Shown here: positions 30,556-39,716 of the stretch, piece by piece
Layout: every line of letters starts with the position of its first letter
Position numbering within the stretch: position 1 is the first letter of the stretch
DNA from: Opitutus sp. GAS368
GTDB taxonomy: Bacteria; Verrucomicrobiota; Verrucomicrobiia; Opitutales; Opitutaceae
DNA length: 62,965 nucleotides
Direction of reading: 5' to 3'
NCBI GenBank assembly: GCA_945903465.1
Contig: CAMDOF010000024.1
Span: 1 to 62,965 of the forward strand
The notes under the pieces: generated by a model
The model's input: the letters and a program-made list of their open reading frames with translations, nothing else
The model's database searches: none
What the model was told of the DNA's origin: nothing
Translations under genes and position numbers: made by a program

Positions 30556-33500
30556 ATGATTATTCCTCGTTTCTGGATCGGCGTTCGGCGATCGCTAACG
30601 GCAAGTGGGGCCGCGCTGATTTTCCCATGGTTGGCGGCCCCCGCTCAAACCGCCGGTTTCGGTGAAATTCAAGGCCGGGTCTTCAGTGCTTCGAGCGGCA
30701 ACTATGTGAACAACGCCCGCGTGGGAATAAGCGGTTCCGCCCTTGAAGCGTTGACCAACAGCAGTGGCGAGTACCGGCTGTCCCGGGTTCCCGCCGGCGA
30801 GGCGAATCTCGTCGTCACCTACGCCGGGCTCACCGCGCAATCGGTTCGGGTTATCGTCGCGAACGGAGGAATCGTGCGGCGCGACTTTGATTTGGACGTC
30901 GCCCGAAGCGGGGCTGCGGGAGGGAAGGGGATCGTGATGCTGGAGGCGTTTTCGGTTGCCGCCGAGCGGATGAACGCGCAGGCGATTTCACTGAACGAGC
31001 GCAGGAATGCCGCCAACATCAAGAACGTGGTGGCGGTGGGTGAATTCGGTGACAGCGGCGACGGCAACGCCGCAGAGCTTCTGAAATACATTCCCGGCAT
31101 CAGTATCGACTATTCGTCGACGGTGGCCCGCGGGATCTCCGTGCGCGGGCTGCCGAGCAGTGGCACGCTGGTGACAATCGACGGTGGCGAGGTGGCCAAC
31201 GGCACGTCGGGCGGGACGGGGCGCAACGTGGAACTCGATGCGTTTCGCCTGAACAATATCAGCCGGGTGGAGGTGACCAAGGTGCCGACGCCCGATCTCC
31301 CCGCGAATGCCCAGGGCGGGGCGGTGAATGTGATCAGCAAGAGCGGATTCGAGCGCAAGACCCCGCTGTTTTCCTACAAGGCGTACACGACGTTCAACAG
31401 CCGTGGATTCGAGACCACCGGATTGCGCGAGCGACGGGCAAGTCGTCCCGATCTCTCCACCGCGCCCTTCCAACCGGGTTTCAATCTCAACTATGAGCTG
31501 CCGGTCAACACCTCACTGGCCTTTGCCTTTGCCGCCGGGCACACGTCGCGGCAGAACCGCTATCGCGAGGTTTTCTCGAATCGCGATTTGGTGACGTTCG
31601 CGCTTTCGATGACCGATATTGTGCCGGGCGAGCGCATCACGCAGGCATCCGATGCCGCGATGACCGCCGAGTGGCGGCTCGGCGATCACAGTGTGTTTCG
31701 GGCGAACCTCCTTTATGTGGATGGAGTCTTCAAGCTGAACGACAACCGCCTGCGCCTTCTCTACGGCGCCGGCACCACCGGCGGGGAAAATTTTGTGCAG
31801 GGCGCCGCGACCGGCGTCGGCAGTGCGGCGCTGAGTTTTCCTTCGGCGCATCGCCTGCAAAAGACGGGCCAGTTCAACCTCAACTATCGTTACACGAGCG
31901 GCCCGTGGCGGCTCGATGTGAACGGCTCCGCAGGCCGCGACCGGATCGGCTACCGCGACATCAGCCGGGGCCATTTCGGCGATGCCAACATCACCATCCC
32001 CAATCTCGTGATTCGAGGGCAGGCCATCGCGCGCAACTCCGCCCAGCCCATGGAGGTCAGCGCCTTTGATCGCGCGGGCAATCCGGTGGATATCTTCAAT
32101 GGCGCCAACTACACCCTCAACAGCGTGGACAGCGCGTATGAGTACGATGTGACGGATGCCAGGGACGGCCTGAAGTTCGACCTGACCCGGGAGTTTGGCG
32201 CGACGGGTGCGTTGTCCCTCTTCAACGTGAAGGCGGGCGCCGCCTTTAATCATCAGGAGCGCGACCTTCGCCGGGATTTCCGCCGCTGGAGTTTCCGCCC
32301 GACCGGAACCGCCACGGATCGGCTCGCCAGCAATTACGACGTGGTCGACCGGGAGTTTTCCGCGACCGCCATGCCCTTTTATCCCGGCCGGACGATGCAA
32401 TGGATCAGCACGAAAAAACTGTTTGAACTCTACCGGCAGAATCCGGGGTACTTTGTCCTGCAGGACGGGACGTCGTACGCGCAAAATGTGCTTTTTTCGA
32501 AGAATCTCCAGGAGACGATTACGGCCGGGTATTTGCGGACGGATGCGAAATTGTTCCAGAACCGCCTCTGGATGGTGGGCGGTGTGCGGTATGAGAAAAC
32601 CGAGGACGAAGGCAAAGGCCCGCTCACCGATCCGAGTGCGGTCTACGTGAAGGACGGGAGCGGCAAGCTCGTGCGCACGGCGCAAGGGGCGTTGATTCCG
32701 ATCACGACGGACGCCCAGGCGCGGCAGTTTCTGTTGTATAAAAAGGGGGGTTCGCGGACCACGACCACGTACGACGGATTTTTTCCGAGCTTCAATGCGA
32801 GCTTCAGTGTTACCGAAGACATCGTGGTACGGGCGGCCTATGCGCGCACCACGGGTCGGCCCAACCTCACCGAGATCATTCCGGGAGTCACCGTTTCCGA
32901 TCCCGCGGCCGTGGCTCGCACGATCAACGTGGTCAACACGGGACTGAAGCCGTGGATGTCGGACGGCTTCGATCTCACGCTGGAAACGTACAACGTCAAA
33001 GGGGGCGTCGGCACCGTGGGCCTTTTTTCCAAGCGCATCACCGACTTTTTCGGCGTGCTGCAAACGGTTGCGACGACCGCGACGCTTGCCCAGTACGATA
33101 TCCCGGAGGAGTTCCCTGACCAGTACGCGGGATACAATATCATCACCAAGCAGAACGTGGGCAATGCGGAGGTGAATGGTTTCGAGTTCAGCTACAAGCA
33201 GGACCTGTATTTTCTTCCGGGCCTGGGTCGGAATCTGCAGGCGCACTTCAATTATACAGAGCTGCGCCTGAAAGGGGCGAACACGGCGGACTTCACGGGC
33301 TACACGCCGCGAACGCTGAACGGGGGTGTGAGTTTCTCGCGGCCCAGCTATTCGGTCCGGTTCAACGTTAATCGGAAATCCCGCATCCGCAGCGCGCTAC
33401 AGGCGCCGTCCGCGGCCATCCCGGCCAACACCTACAATTGGTTCGCGCCGCGTACGCTGGTCGGCGCTGATGTCGAGTATCGTTTCTCGAAGAAATTTTC

Positions 33501-33648
33501 GTTTTATGCGTCGGCGATCAACCTGCTCGATGCCGAGGCCATCACGGAGCGCTACTCGACCACTACGCCCGCGCCGGAATGGGCCAGGACGATCCGTCGC
33601 TTCAAATTCGGCGCGGATTTCAACCTTGGGATCAAAGGATCCTTCTGA
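30556..33648 (+). CDS. TonB-dependent receptor with carboxypeptidase-like domain (paralogue 2)
   Basis: Outer-membrane transporter of 1030 residues from the ATG at 30556 (MIIPRFWIGVRRSLTASG...APAQ signal peptide). The earlier in-frame start at 30412 lies inside the previous gene. Domains match its neighbour: GEIQGRVFSASSGNYVNNAR beta-sandwich, VMLEAFSVAAERMNAQA box region, KYIPGI and 'VEVTKVPTPDLPANAQGG' in the plug, terminal FNLGIKGSF. The two receptors share the block 'MNAQAxxLNExRNAxNIxNVV' and the same layout, so they arose by tandem duplication. The 40-bp gap between them suggests co-transcription. Having two may widen the range of oligosaccharide sizes or forms imported (inference). Confidence 0.93.
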   Translation: MIIPRFWIGVRRSLTASGAALIFPWLAAPAQTAGFGEIQGRVFSASSGNYVNNARVGISGSALEALTNSSGEYRLSRVPAGEANLVVTYAGLTAQSVRVIVANGGIVRRDFDLDVARSGAAGGKGIVMLEAFSVAAERMNAQAISLNERRNAANIKNVVAVGEFGDSGDGNAAELLKYIPGISIDYSSTVARGISVRGLPSSGTLVTIDGGEVANGTSGGTGRNVELDAFRLNNISRVEVTKVPTPDLPANAQGGAVNVISKSGFERKTPLFSYKAYTTFNSRGFETTGLRERRASRPDLSTAPFQPGFNLNYELPVNTSLAFAFAAGHTSRQNRYREVFSNRDLVTFALSMTDIVPGERITQASDAAMTAEWRLGDHSVFRANLLYVDGVFKLNDNRLRLLYGAGTTGGENFVQGAATGVGSAALSFPSAHRLQKTGQFNLNYRYTSGPWRLDVNGSAGRDRIGYRDISRGHFGDANITIPNLVIRGQAIARNSAQPMEVSAFDRAGNPVDIFNGANYTLNSVDSAYEYDVTDARDGLKFDLTREFGATGALSLFNVKAGAAFNHQERDLRRDFRRWSFRPTGTATDRLASNYDVVDREFSATAMPFYPGRTMQWISTKKLFELYRQNPGYFVLQDGTSYAQNVLFSKNLQETITAGYLRTDAKLFQNRLWMVGGVRYEKTEDEGKGPLTDPSAVYVKDGSGKLVRTAQGALIPITTDAQARQFLLYKKGGSRTTTTYDGFFPSFNASFSVTEDIVVRAAYARTTGRPNLTEIIPGVTVSDPAAVARTINVVNTGLKPWMSDGFDLTLETYNVKGGVGTVGLFSKRITDFFGVLQTVATTATLAQYDIPEEFPDQYAGYNIITKQNVGNAEVNGFEFSYKQDLYFLPGLGRNLQAHFNYTELRLKGANTADFTGYTPRTLNGGVSFSRPSYSVRFNVNRKSRIRSALQAPSAAIPANTYNWFAPRTLVGADVEYRFSKKFSFYASAINLLDAEAITERYSTTTPAPEWARTIRRFKFGADFNLGIKGSF

Positions 33649-33690
33649 GCGCGGTCCCCGAGGTGGCCCGACCTGCCCCTCTTCCGCCGT

Positions 33691-36240
33691 TTGCACCTCA
33701 TGGGATTCCGACCTCTTGGCTTAACGGGGCTGCTCGCCGTTTCGAGCATCGCCGCCCCCGCGCCTGATTTCGCGGAGGGCTATCCGCCGCTCCATCGGCT
33801 GACGATGCAGGAATACGATACCACCTTGCAGGGGTGGCGGAAACGATATCCCCAGTGGATGACGTGCCAGTCGCGGGCGATGAGTGGGCAAAACCTGCCG
33901 GTCTACCTGATCAAGGTCACTGATCGTGCGGTGCCCGATGCCGACAAGCAGGTGTGTCTTGTCACCGCCATGCACAGCGGGCCGGAACGTACGGGAACGA
34001 CGGGAGCGATGGCCTTTCTCGAGTGGTTGCTCGGCGACGACCCTGATGCGGTGCAGACCCGTCAGCGGCAGATTGTCCTGATTATGCCGGTGGTGAATCC
34101 GCTCGCGCTGTTCCACACGGATCGTTTTCGCAACGAACACGGGGTCGATCCTTACACTGGGCTTGGGCGCTCTGGCAAAATCTGGGATGTGAAGACCCTG
34201 TCGATCCTCAAGCCCGAGGAAGCGCCCGAGCTGGCGGCAGTGGTGTCGGTGATGGATGAATACCAGCCGGACGTTCACGCCGATCTGCATGGCACCGGCC
34301 TGCAGGAGTATTCGCCGGAGCAACTCGGCCCCCGCCAGATGTATGCTGGCCAGATCATGACGGAGATCACGGGCGGTGCCTATTCCAATTACGCGTTGCG
34401 CCCATGGGACTGGCGCGTGACCGAGGCGATGATCGCCGCGGGACGCGAGGCGGGTTACCCTTCAGATCGTTTCGAGGCGGATGCGCAGCGTTCTTTCTGG
34501 GGGCCGGAACTCGCACCCTTGGGCAAGAAACTGTGGGGCGGTCCGCCCCTGTTCTATTCCGCGCATTATGGTTACGCCAGGTATCATACGATGACGTGCG
34601 CGCTCGAGGTCGCGTGGGAGCAGAGTGCAGTCGCCCGGCTGAGCGGGCTGCTGCGCATCGGTAACCGGGTCTGGCACGACGAGCGCGTGGCGGGCTATCC
34701 GGTGAACCGCGTGAAGAATTTTGTCGGAGCCTTCGTCACCGCCCATGGTAGCACCGCGTCCGAACGGCGGCGCAGCCGCGTGGAATTGTGGTCGAAGCAG
34801 GCCGACTTCGCGCTCGGTTTCCTTTATCCGCAGACAGTTGGTCGCGCAACGGTGGTGTGCGCCACGAGCGCCGCGGCGAAAAAAGCGCTGGCCGTGACGG
34901 ACCTCGCCACCCTGGGCGCGAATCTCCGGGGCCTCTTCGGAGCGCACGCGCCGGCGATCGAGCGTTTCATCGCCGCCGGCCCGGAAATCAAGCTGGGTTT
35001 GGACACGCTCAACCCGCAAGTGCTTCTGGCGAAAGAGGGAGACGATGCTCCGATCGAGCACGGCGTCGGCTTTCGGCTGCGTCTGCCGTATCGCCAGCCC
35101 ACCGGGTTGGCGGTGCACCTCAATGGCGAGGCCCTGTCGCGGGATGCTGCCGATGGCTACGAGACCTGGCTGGCCGACGGCTTCACCCAGGTGCAGATCA
35201 ACGTGCCGCCGGCGAAGGCGCGTCGCACCGGGTTGTTCTTCGTCACCTGCAGTTACCAGCCAGGCGAAGTCCGCGCCACCGGCTGGATGCCACCACCGGA
35301 AGTGCAGGCACAGTGCGCGACTGCGAAAGCCGATGCCACGCCCGCCACGCGCACGGATGTTCCGTATGGCGGGCATTTCCGCCAGACGCTGGACCTGTGG
35401 CAGTCGGCTTCAGAGGCGGCTTCGCCCGTGGTGATTTATTTCCATGGCGGCGGCTGGGCGGCGGAAGATAAAAGCAATATTCACCAACACCTCGACGTGC
35501 GCGCTTTGTTGGATGCCGGAATTTCTGTCATCGCGGCAAACTACCGGTTCCTTCAGGATGCCAACGCGGCGCAGGTCAGGCCGCCTTTGCAGTGGCCCGT
35601 CGGCGACGTGCGACGCACGTTGCAGTTCGTGCGGCACAAGGCCCGCGAATGGAGGATCGATCCGGCGCGGATCGCCGCGGCGGGCGTGTCCGCCGGCGGT
35701 TGTGCTTCGCTCTGGCTCGCGCTGCACGACGACCTGGCGGATCCGGCGAGTGCGGATCCGGTGGAGCGCGAGTCGACCCGCCTCGTCGGGGTGGCGGTCA
35801 AGGCACCGCAGACGTCGCTCGATCCGAAACAACTCCGCGAATGGATTCCGAACAGCGTCTATGGCGGCCATGCCTTCGGTTTTGCCGGCGCGACGCGGGC
35901 GGAGGCATTCGAGCCGTTCCTGGCGGCGCGCGACGCGATGCTGGATGAGATCAATCGGTACTCGCCCGTGGTGCACGCCAGCGGGGACGATCCGCCGGTG
36001 TTTATGGAGTTTCCCGCGCAGGACAAACCGCCCGTCCCGGGCGAGGCGCAGACCGATCCGACGCATTCGGCCGTGCTCGGAGTGATGCTGGAGCGAATAC
36101 TCCGCGACCAGGGCGGGAGCGTGGAACTGCGTTACCGCGGAGACGGGAAGACGGGGCACGCCAACGTCCAGGAGTTTTTGACCGACCTCCTGCGACCGAA
36201 ACCAAGACGTAGCGAAAAAGAAACCGGAGGCCCCCTTTGA
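33691..36240 (+). CDS. Secreted fusion of M14 zinc carboxypeptidase and alpha/beta-hydrolase esterase
   Basis: 849 residues with a signal-like N-terminus (GLTGLLAVSSIAAPAP). Residues of about 30-330 form an M14 metallocarboxypeptidase: zinc ligands in HSGPERTG (His/Glu near 95-98) and in VHADLHGTG (near 198), and a likely catalytic Glu in CALEVAWE near 306. A linking beta-domain follows. Residues of about 555-835 form an alpha/beta hydrolase of the BD-FAE/feruloyl esterase type: IYFHGGGW near 583, nucleophile in GVSAGGCASL near 667, possible Asp in PAQDKPP and His in TGHANV near 824. The protein could remove both an amide-linked amino acid and an ester group from one substrate (inference). 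It lies 42 bp after the second receptor and runs into the next gene with a 4-bp overlap. Confidence 0.82.
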   Translation: MHLMGFRPLGLTGLLAVSSIAAPAPDFAEGYPPLHRLTMQEYDTTLQGWRKRYPQWMTCQSRAMSGQNLPVYLIKVTDRAVPDADKQVCLVTAMHSGPERTGTTGAMAFLEWLLGDDPDAVQTRQRQIVLIMPVVNPLALFHTDRFRNEHGVDPYTGLGRSGKIWDVKTLSILKPEEAPELAAVVSVMDEYQPDVHADLHGTGLQEYSPEQLGPRQMYAGQIMTEITGGAYSNYALRPWDWRVTEAMIAAGREAGYPSDRFEADAQRSFWGPELAPLGKKLWGGPPLFYSAHYGYARYHTMTCALEVAWEQSAVARLSGLLRIGNRVWHDERVAGYPVNRVKNFVGAFVTAHGSTASERRRSRVELWSKQADFALGFLYPQTVGRATVVCATSAAAKKALAVTDLATLGANLRGLFGAHAPAIERFIAAGPEIKLGLDTLNPQVLLAKEGDDAPIEHGVGFRLRLPYRQPTGLAVHLNGEALSRDAADGYETWLADGFTQVQINVPPAKARRTGLFFVTCSYQPGEVRATGWMPPPEVQAQCATAKADATPATRTDVPYGGHFRQTLDLWQSASEAASPVVIYFHGGGWAAEDKSNIHQHLDVRALLDAGISVIAANYRFLQDANAAQVRPPLQWPVGDVRRTLQFVRHKAREWRIDPARIAAAGVSAGGCASLWLALHDDLADPASADPVERESTRLVGVAVKAPQTSLDPKQLREWIPNSVYGGHAFGFAGATRAEAFEPFLAARDAMLDEINRYSPVVHASGDDPPVFMEFPAQDKPPVPGEAQTDPTHSAVLGVMLERILRDQGGSVELRYRGDGKTGHANVQEFLTDLLRPKPRRSEKETGGPL

Positions 36241-39200
36241 TCTCACCGGCCCCGGCTGCGGCTTTGATGCGCCTTTTTAAAAGGGGCCCGGCGGCGATCC
36301 TGCTGGCACTGGTTTGTCCGATTTCGCCGGCGGCCGAGCCGATCATCGATGTCTACGTCAGCACTGGCGACAACCACTTCCTCGGTTCGTCGCTGCCGAT
36401 CGATTCGCCGGCAAGCATCGCGGCGACGTTCGATCTGCTCAGGGACGTGAACCGTGCGCGCCGCATCTACTGGCGCGGGCTGGAAGAGGCGAGTTGGGTC
36501 AGCACCATGCGCGCCCGCCCAGAGAACTGCCGCTACTATTCGTTCTGGGAATGGCTGCAGACATTGTACGCCGGAGTGACGCCGGATCAGCTCGCGGTGA
36601 AGGCGGCGCATGCGCGTGGCATGGAAATCTGGGGCATGGGATCGTTGTGGGACTGGGGCGCGGCTGCGGACACGCCGGGTTTCGGTGACTATCCATTTTG
36701 CTATGAATCGAAGCTCAGGCTGGAGCACCCCGAGTGGGCACCGGTGGACAAGCATGGTGTCCGCCAACAGGGCGGCCCGATCGAACTGGCTTATCCCGAG
36801 GCGCGAAAAGCGCTCATCGATCTCACGGTCGCGGAAGCGGTGAAGGCCGGCTACGACGGGATCTGTTTTCTCACGTATGTGGAGAACTATTCCCTGCGCT
36901 TCGCCGACGAATTTGGCTACAGCGAGCCGATCGTGCGCGATTTCAAGCAGCGCTTCAAACTGGATCTGCCGACCGAACCCTTCCGGCGCGGAGCTTCGCG
37001 TGAAGACTGGCTGCGGTTGCGCGGGAGTTATGTCACGGCGTTTCTGCGCGAGCTGAAGATCGAACTGGACCGGCACCGGATCAAACTCGGCATGGTCGTC
37101 AACTCGAACGATCCGCGCCAACCGCAGTCGTGGAACGTGCCGGAACTCGTCATCACGGCGGGCAGCCACTTCATGGACGTCGACACGTGGGTGCGCGACG
37201 GACTGGTCGACGCGTTGCTGATTTATGGCAACAACAGCGCGCCGTCGCAGTTCAAAGCGCTCGACGATCTGCTCTTCCTCGCGCGCGGCACGAAGACCGA
37301 GGTGAGCGTGCTCACTTCCGGACCTTTCCGTGACGGCTGGAAACCGTATCAGGCGAAGGGCGTGCCGACGGTGCTGGCGGTGAGCGACGACGTCCAGCAT
37401 CTGGAGCGCGGCTTTGTGCCGGAGCAGACCGCCGACGGATTGCGGAGTCCGGAGATTGCGCGACGAATGCGGACATTGCAGCAGGGCATCGCCGGCACGC
37501 TCGCGCTCGATCCGGCGGAACTCGCCGTGGCGGCCCATTCGACGAATCTGATCGAGCGCCGGCTGGGCTTGCAGGCGCTGGGCAAGCTCAAGACCGGCGA
37601 TATCCGGCCGCTGCTCGCCGGGCTCGCGGACAGCGAGAATGGCGTGCGTTGTGTCGCGGCGCTGGCGTTGGGTGAGCGTCGTGATCCGGTCGCGTGCGCG
37701 GCGCTGCTGGAGGCGATTGCGCGGCACGACAATCACATGCTGCGCGAATGCGTGATCATTGCGCTGCGGCGGATGCAGCCATTGCCGGCGACTGAGCTGT
37801 CGGAGGCCGCGCTCCGGTCGGAAAACTCCCGTATCCGTGAAGTGGCGATGCGCGCGCTTTTGCCGCAGGCGACGCCGGCGTTGCTGCCGGTGTTCCGCGC
37901 GGGGTTGCAGGACAGCGCGCGTTTCCCCCGTTTCGCCGCCGCGGAGGCGCTGGGCAACATCCCGAAAAGTCCGGAAGCGATTGAGGTGCTGCTGGCCGCT
38001 CTCGACCATGCCGACCCGGTCGTGGCGAACCGGGCCGCGGTGTCGTTGGGCAAGCTTGCCGCGCTGCGCCGCCCCGAGACGCAGACTCTGCATCCCCGGA
38101 TGCTCGCGGCGTTGACCGTGGCTTTTCAGCGCCACGAAGACGCGACGCGATCCGACCGCGACTGGGGCTGGCGTCCGGTGGGCAATGCGCTCCTGGATTT
38201 TTCCGAGGCGGGAGCGATCGCGCTGCGCCGTATGCGTGATGAGTCCGGCAACGCGCGCGTCGCTGACTTGGCGTGGCGGGTGCTCGATCTTCCGCAACGG
38301 CCCAATGCGTTCAGCACCGTTACGGAGGAACAGAACGACGCAGCGCTGCGCCGGCGTCCGCTGGCTTTAGCTGCTGGGAGCAGGGGCGGGTTGCACGTCG
38401 ATCCAAAAAACGGCCGTGACGCGCACGACGGTATCGCCGCGCCGGTGAAGACGATCGCGCGCGCCGTGAAGCTGGCGCAGCCCGGCGACACGATTCACCT
38501 CACGCCGGGCACGTACTACGAGAGCGCCGACTTGACGAACAAGCACGGCCTGCCCGGAAGACCGATCACGCTGGACGGCCACGGCGCCGTGCTGGACGGC
38601 AGCGAGCCGGTGCGTGGGGCCGACTGGGAGGCGCTGGGCCGCGGGCTTTTCCGGAAAGTGAAGCTGTTGCCGCGGATCGACGACGCAATCGTCGGACGGT
38701 GGTTTTTCCTGTGGAATGGCCGGATGAATCGGATGGGCCGCACGTCGAAGGGGCCCAGCGCGGCGCTGAAGCAACCGGACGACCTCCAGCCCAACGAATG
38801 GACGTATGTGAAGAGCGCTGACGCCTTCTACCTCCGGCTGCTGGAGAACCAGACGCTCGACGCCGCCAACATCCGCTATCCGGCGCGTAGCAGCGCGGTC
38901 GTTCAAAGTATCACCGGCTCGCATCTCGTCGTGCGCAATCTCACGGGCACCCATGTTTACAACGACGGCTTCAACATTCATGGCGCCCAGCGGAACAATC
39001 TGTTTCAGACCATCGCGGCCATCGAGTGTGGCGACGATGGTTTCAGCGCGCACGAGGATGCCGACTGCCGGATCGACGGTTTTGTCAGCATCGGTAATTC
39101 GACCGGCATCTGCGACACCGGAACAAGCGTGACGCACTATCGCGATGTCTACATCCGGGATTGTCTCGGCTACGATTTGTATTTTATCGGCCTCCGGCAC

Positions 39201-39683
39201 TCGATGGAAAACGCGCTCGTCGAGAGCGGGGCGGCGCGGGCGTTCGTGCTCGACGGCGCGCATCTGACCGACGGCCAGGTCTGTGAGCTCACGCTCAAGA
39301 ATGTACTGCTCCGCCGCGTGGGCGGTGGGACGCAGGAGATCCGCGTCGGGGCGAAGGGTCGTCTGCGCGCGGAACAAAGTACGTTGCTCGGTCTCAACCT
39401 CACGGTCACAACGGGCGGCGAAACGTCCTTCGTCCGGTGTGCGCTCGGCGGCGAGCCGAAGCCGGAGGTCCTGCTTTGGCCCAACACGATCTGGCGGGGC
39501 GAAGGCAGCCATTACGATCTGGCTTCGTTGCGCCGGGATAAAACGGTATTCGGGGTGGCGAAGTTTTCCGAGTTTCAGAAGTTCACGGGAAGCGACGCCG
39601 ATTCGCGCTGGGAAACAACCGCCGCCACACCGAAGGGGGTGGGCGCGAATGAAGCCACTCTGCTGCCGCTGCGCCGTCCCTAG
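36237..39683 (+). CDS. Secreted TIM-barrel / HEAT-repeat / beta-helix fusion protein, putative glycan-active enzyme
   Basis: 1148 residues from a TTG at 36237 that overlaps the previous stop and has ggagg 6 bp upstream. An ATG at 36267 just before the signal peptide (LFKRGPAAILLALVCPIS) is the alternative. Residues of about 30-400 look like a TIM-barrel glycosidase-like domain, with 'HARGMEIWGMGSLWDWG', DGICFLTYVENYS and LGMVVNSNDPR on successive strands. About 415-700 are HEAT-type helical repeats (AALALGERRDPVACAALLEA, FAAAEALGNIPKSPEAIEVL). About 720-1110 form a right-handed beta-helix of the pectate-lyase/DUF1565 type: 'HVDPKNGRDAHDGIAAP', LAQPGDTIHLTPGTYYESAD. I do not know a described family with this order. 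Glycan cleavage is inferred, not shown. Confidence 0.75.
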   Translation: MISPAPAAALMRLFKRGPAAILLALVCPISPAAEPIIDVYVSTGDNHFLGSSLPIDSPASIAATFDLLRDVNRARRIYWRGLEEASWVSTMRARPENCRYYSFWEWLQTLYAGVTPDQLAVKAAHARGMEIWGMGSLWDWGAAADTPGFGDYPFCYESKLRLEHPEWAPVDKHGVRQQGGPIELAYPEARKALIDLTVAEAVKAGYDGICFLTYVENYSLRFADEFGYSEPIVRDFKQRFKLDLPTEPFRRGASREDWLRLRGSYVTAFLRELKIELDRHRIKLGMVVNSNDPRQPQSWNVPELVITAGSHFMDVDTWVRDGLVDALLIYGNNSAPSQFKALDDLLFLARGTKTEVSVLTSGPFRDGWKPYQAKGVPTVLAVSDDVQHLERGFVPEQTADGLRSPEIARRMRTLQQGIAGTLALDPAELAVAAHSTNLIERRLGLQALGKLKTGDIRPLLAGLADSENGVRCVAALALGERRDPVACAALLEAIARHDNHMLRECVIIALRRMQPLPATELSEAALRSENSRIREVAMRALLPQATPALLPVFRAGLQDSARFPRFAAAEALGNIPKSPEAIEVLLAALDHADPVVANRAAVSLGKLAALRRPETQTLHPRMLAALTVAFQRHEDATRSDRDWGWRPVGNALLDFSEAGAIALRRMRDESGNARVADLAWRVLDLPQRPNAFSTVTEEQNDAALRRRPLALAAGSRGGLHVDPKNGRDAHDGIAAPVKTIARAVKLAQPGDTIHLTPGTYYESADLTNKHGLPGRPITLDGHGAVLDGSEPVRGADWEALGRGLFRKVKLLPRIDDAIVGRWFFLWNGRMNRMGRTSKGPSAALKQPDDLQPNEWTYVKSADAFYLRLLENQTLDAANIRYPARSSAVVQSITGSHLVVRNLTGTHVYNDGFNIHGAQRNNLFQTIAAIECGDDGFSAHEDADCRIDGFVSIGNSTGICDTGTSVTHYRDVYIRDCLGYDLYFIGLRHSMENALVESGAARAFVLDGAHLTDGQVCELTLKNVLLRRVGGGTQEIRVGAKGRLRAEQSTLLGLNLTVTTGGETSFVRCALGGEPKPEVLLWPNTIWRGEGSHYDLASLRRDKTVFGVAKFSEFQKFTGSDADSRWETTAATPKGVGANEATLLPLRRP

Positions 39684-39716
39684 CACTTCCTCCCATCCGT
39701 TTCGTTTTCTTTTCCC

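Noticed and set aside
31513..33246. 577-codon minus-strand frame inside the second tandem TonB receptor
   Set aside because: Antisense shadow of a well-supported beta-barrel gene.
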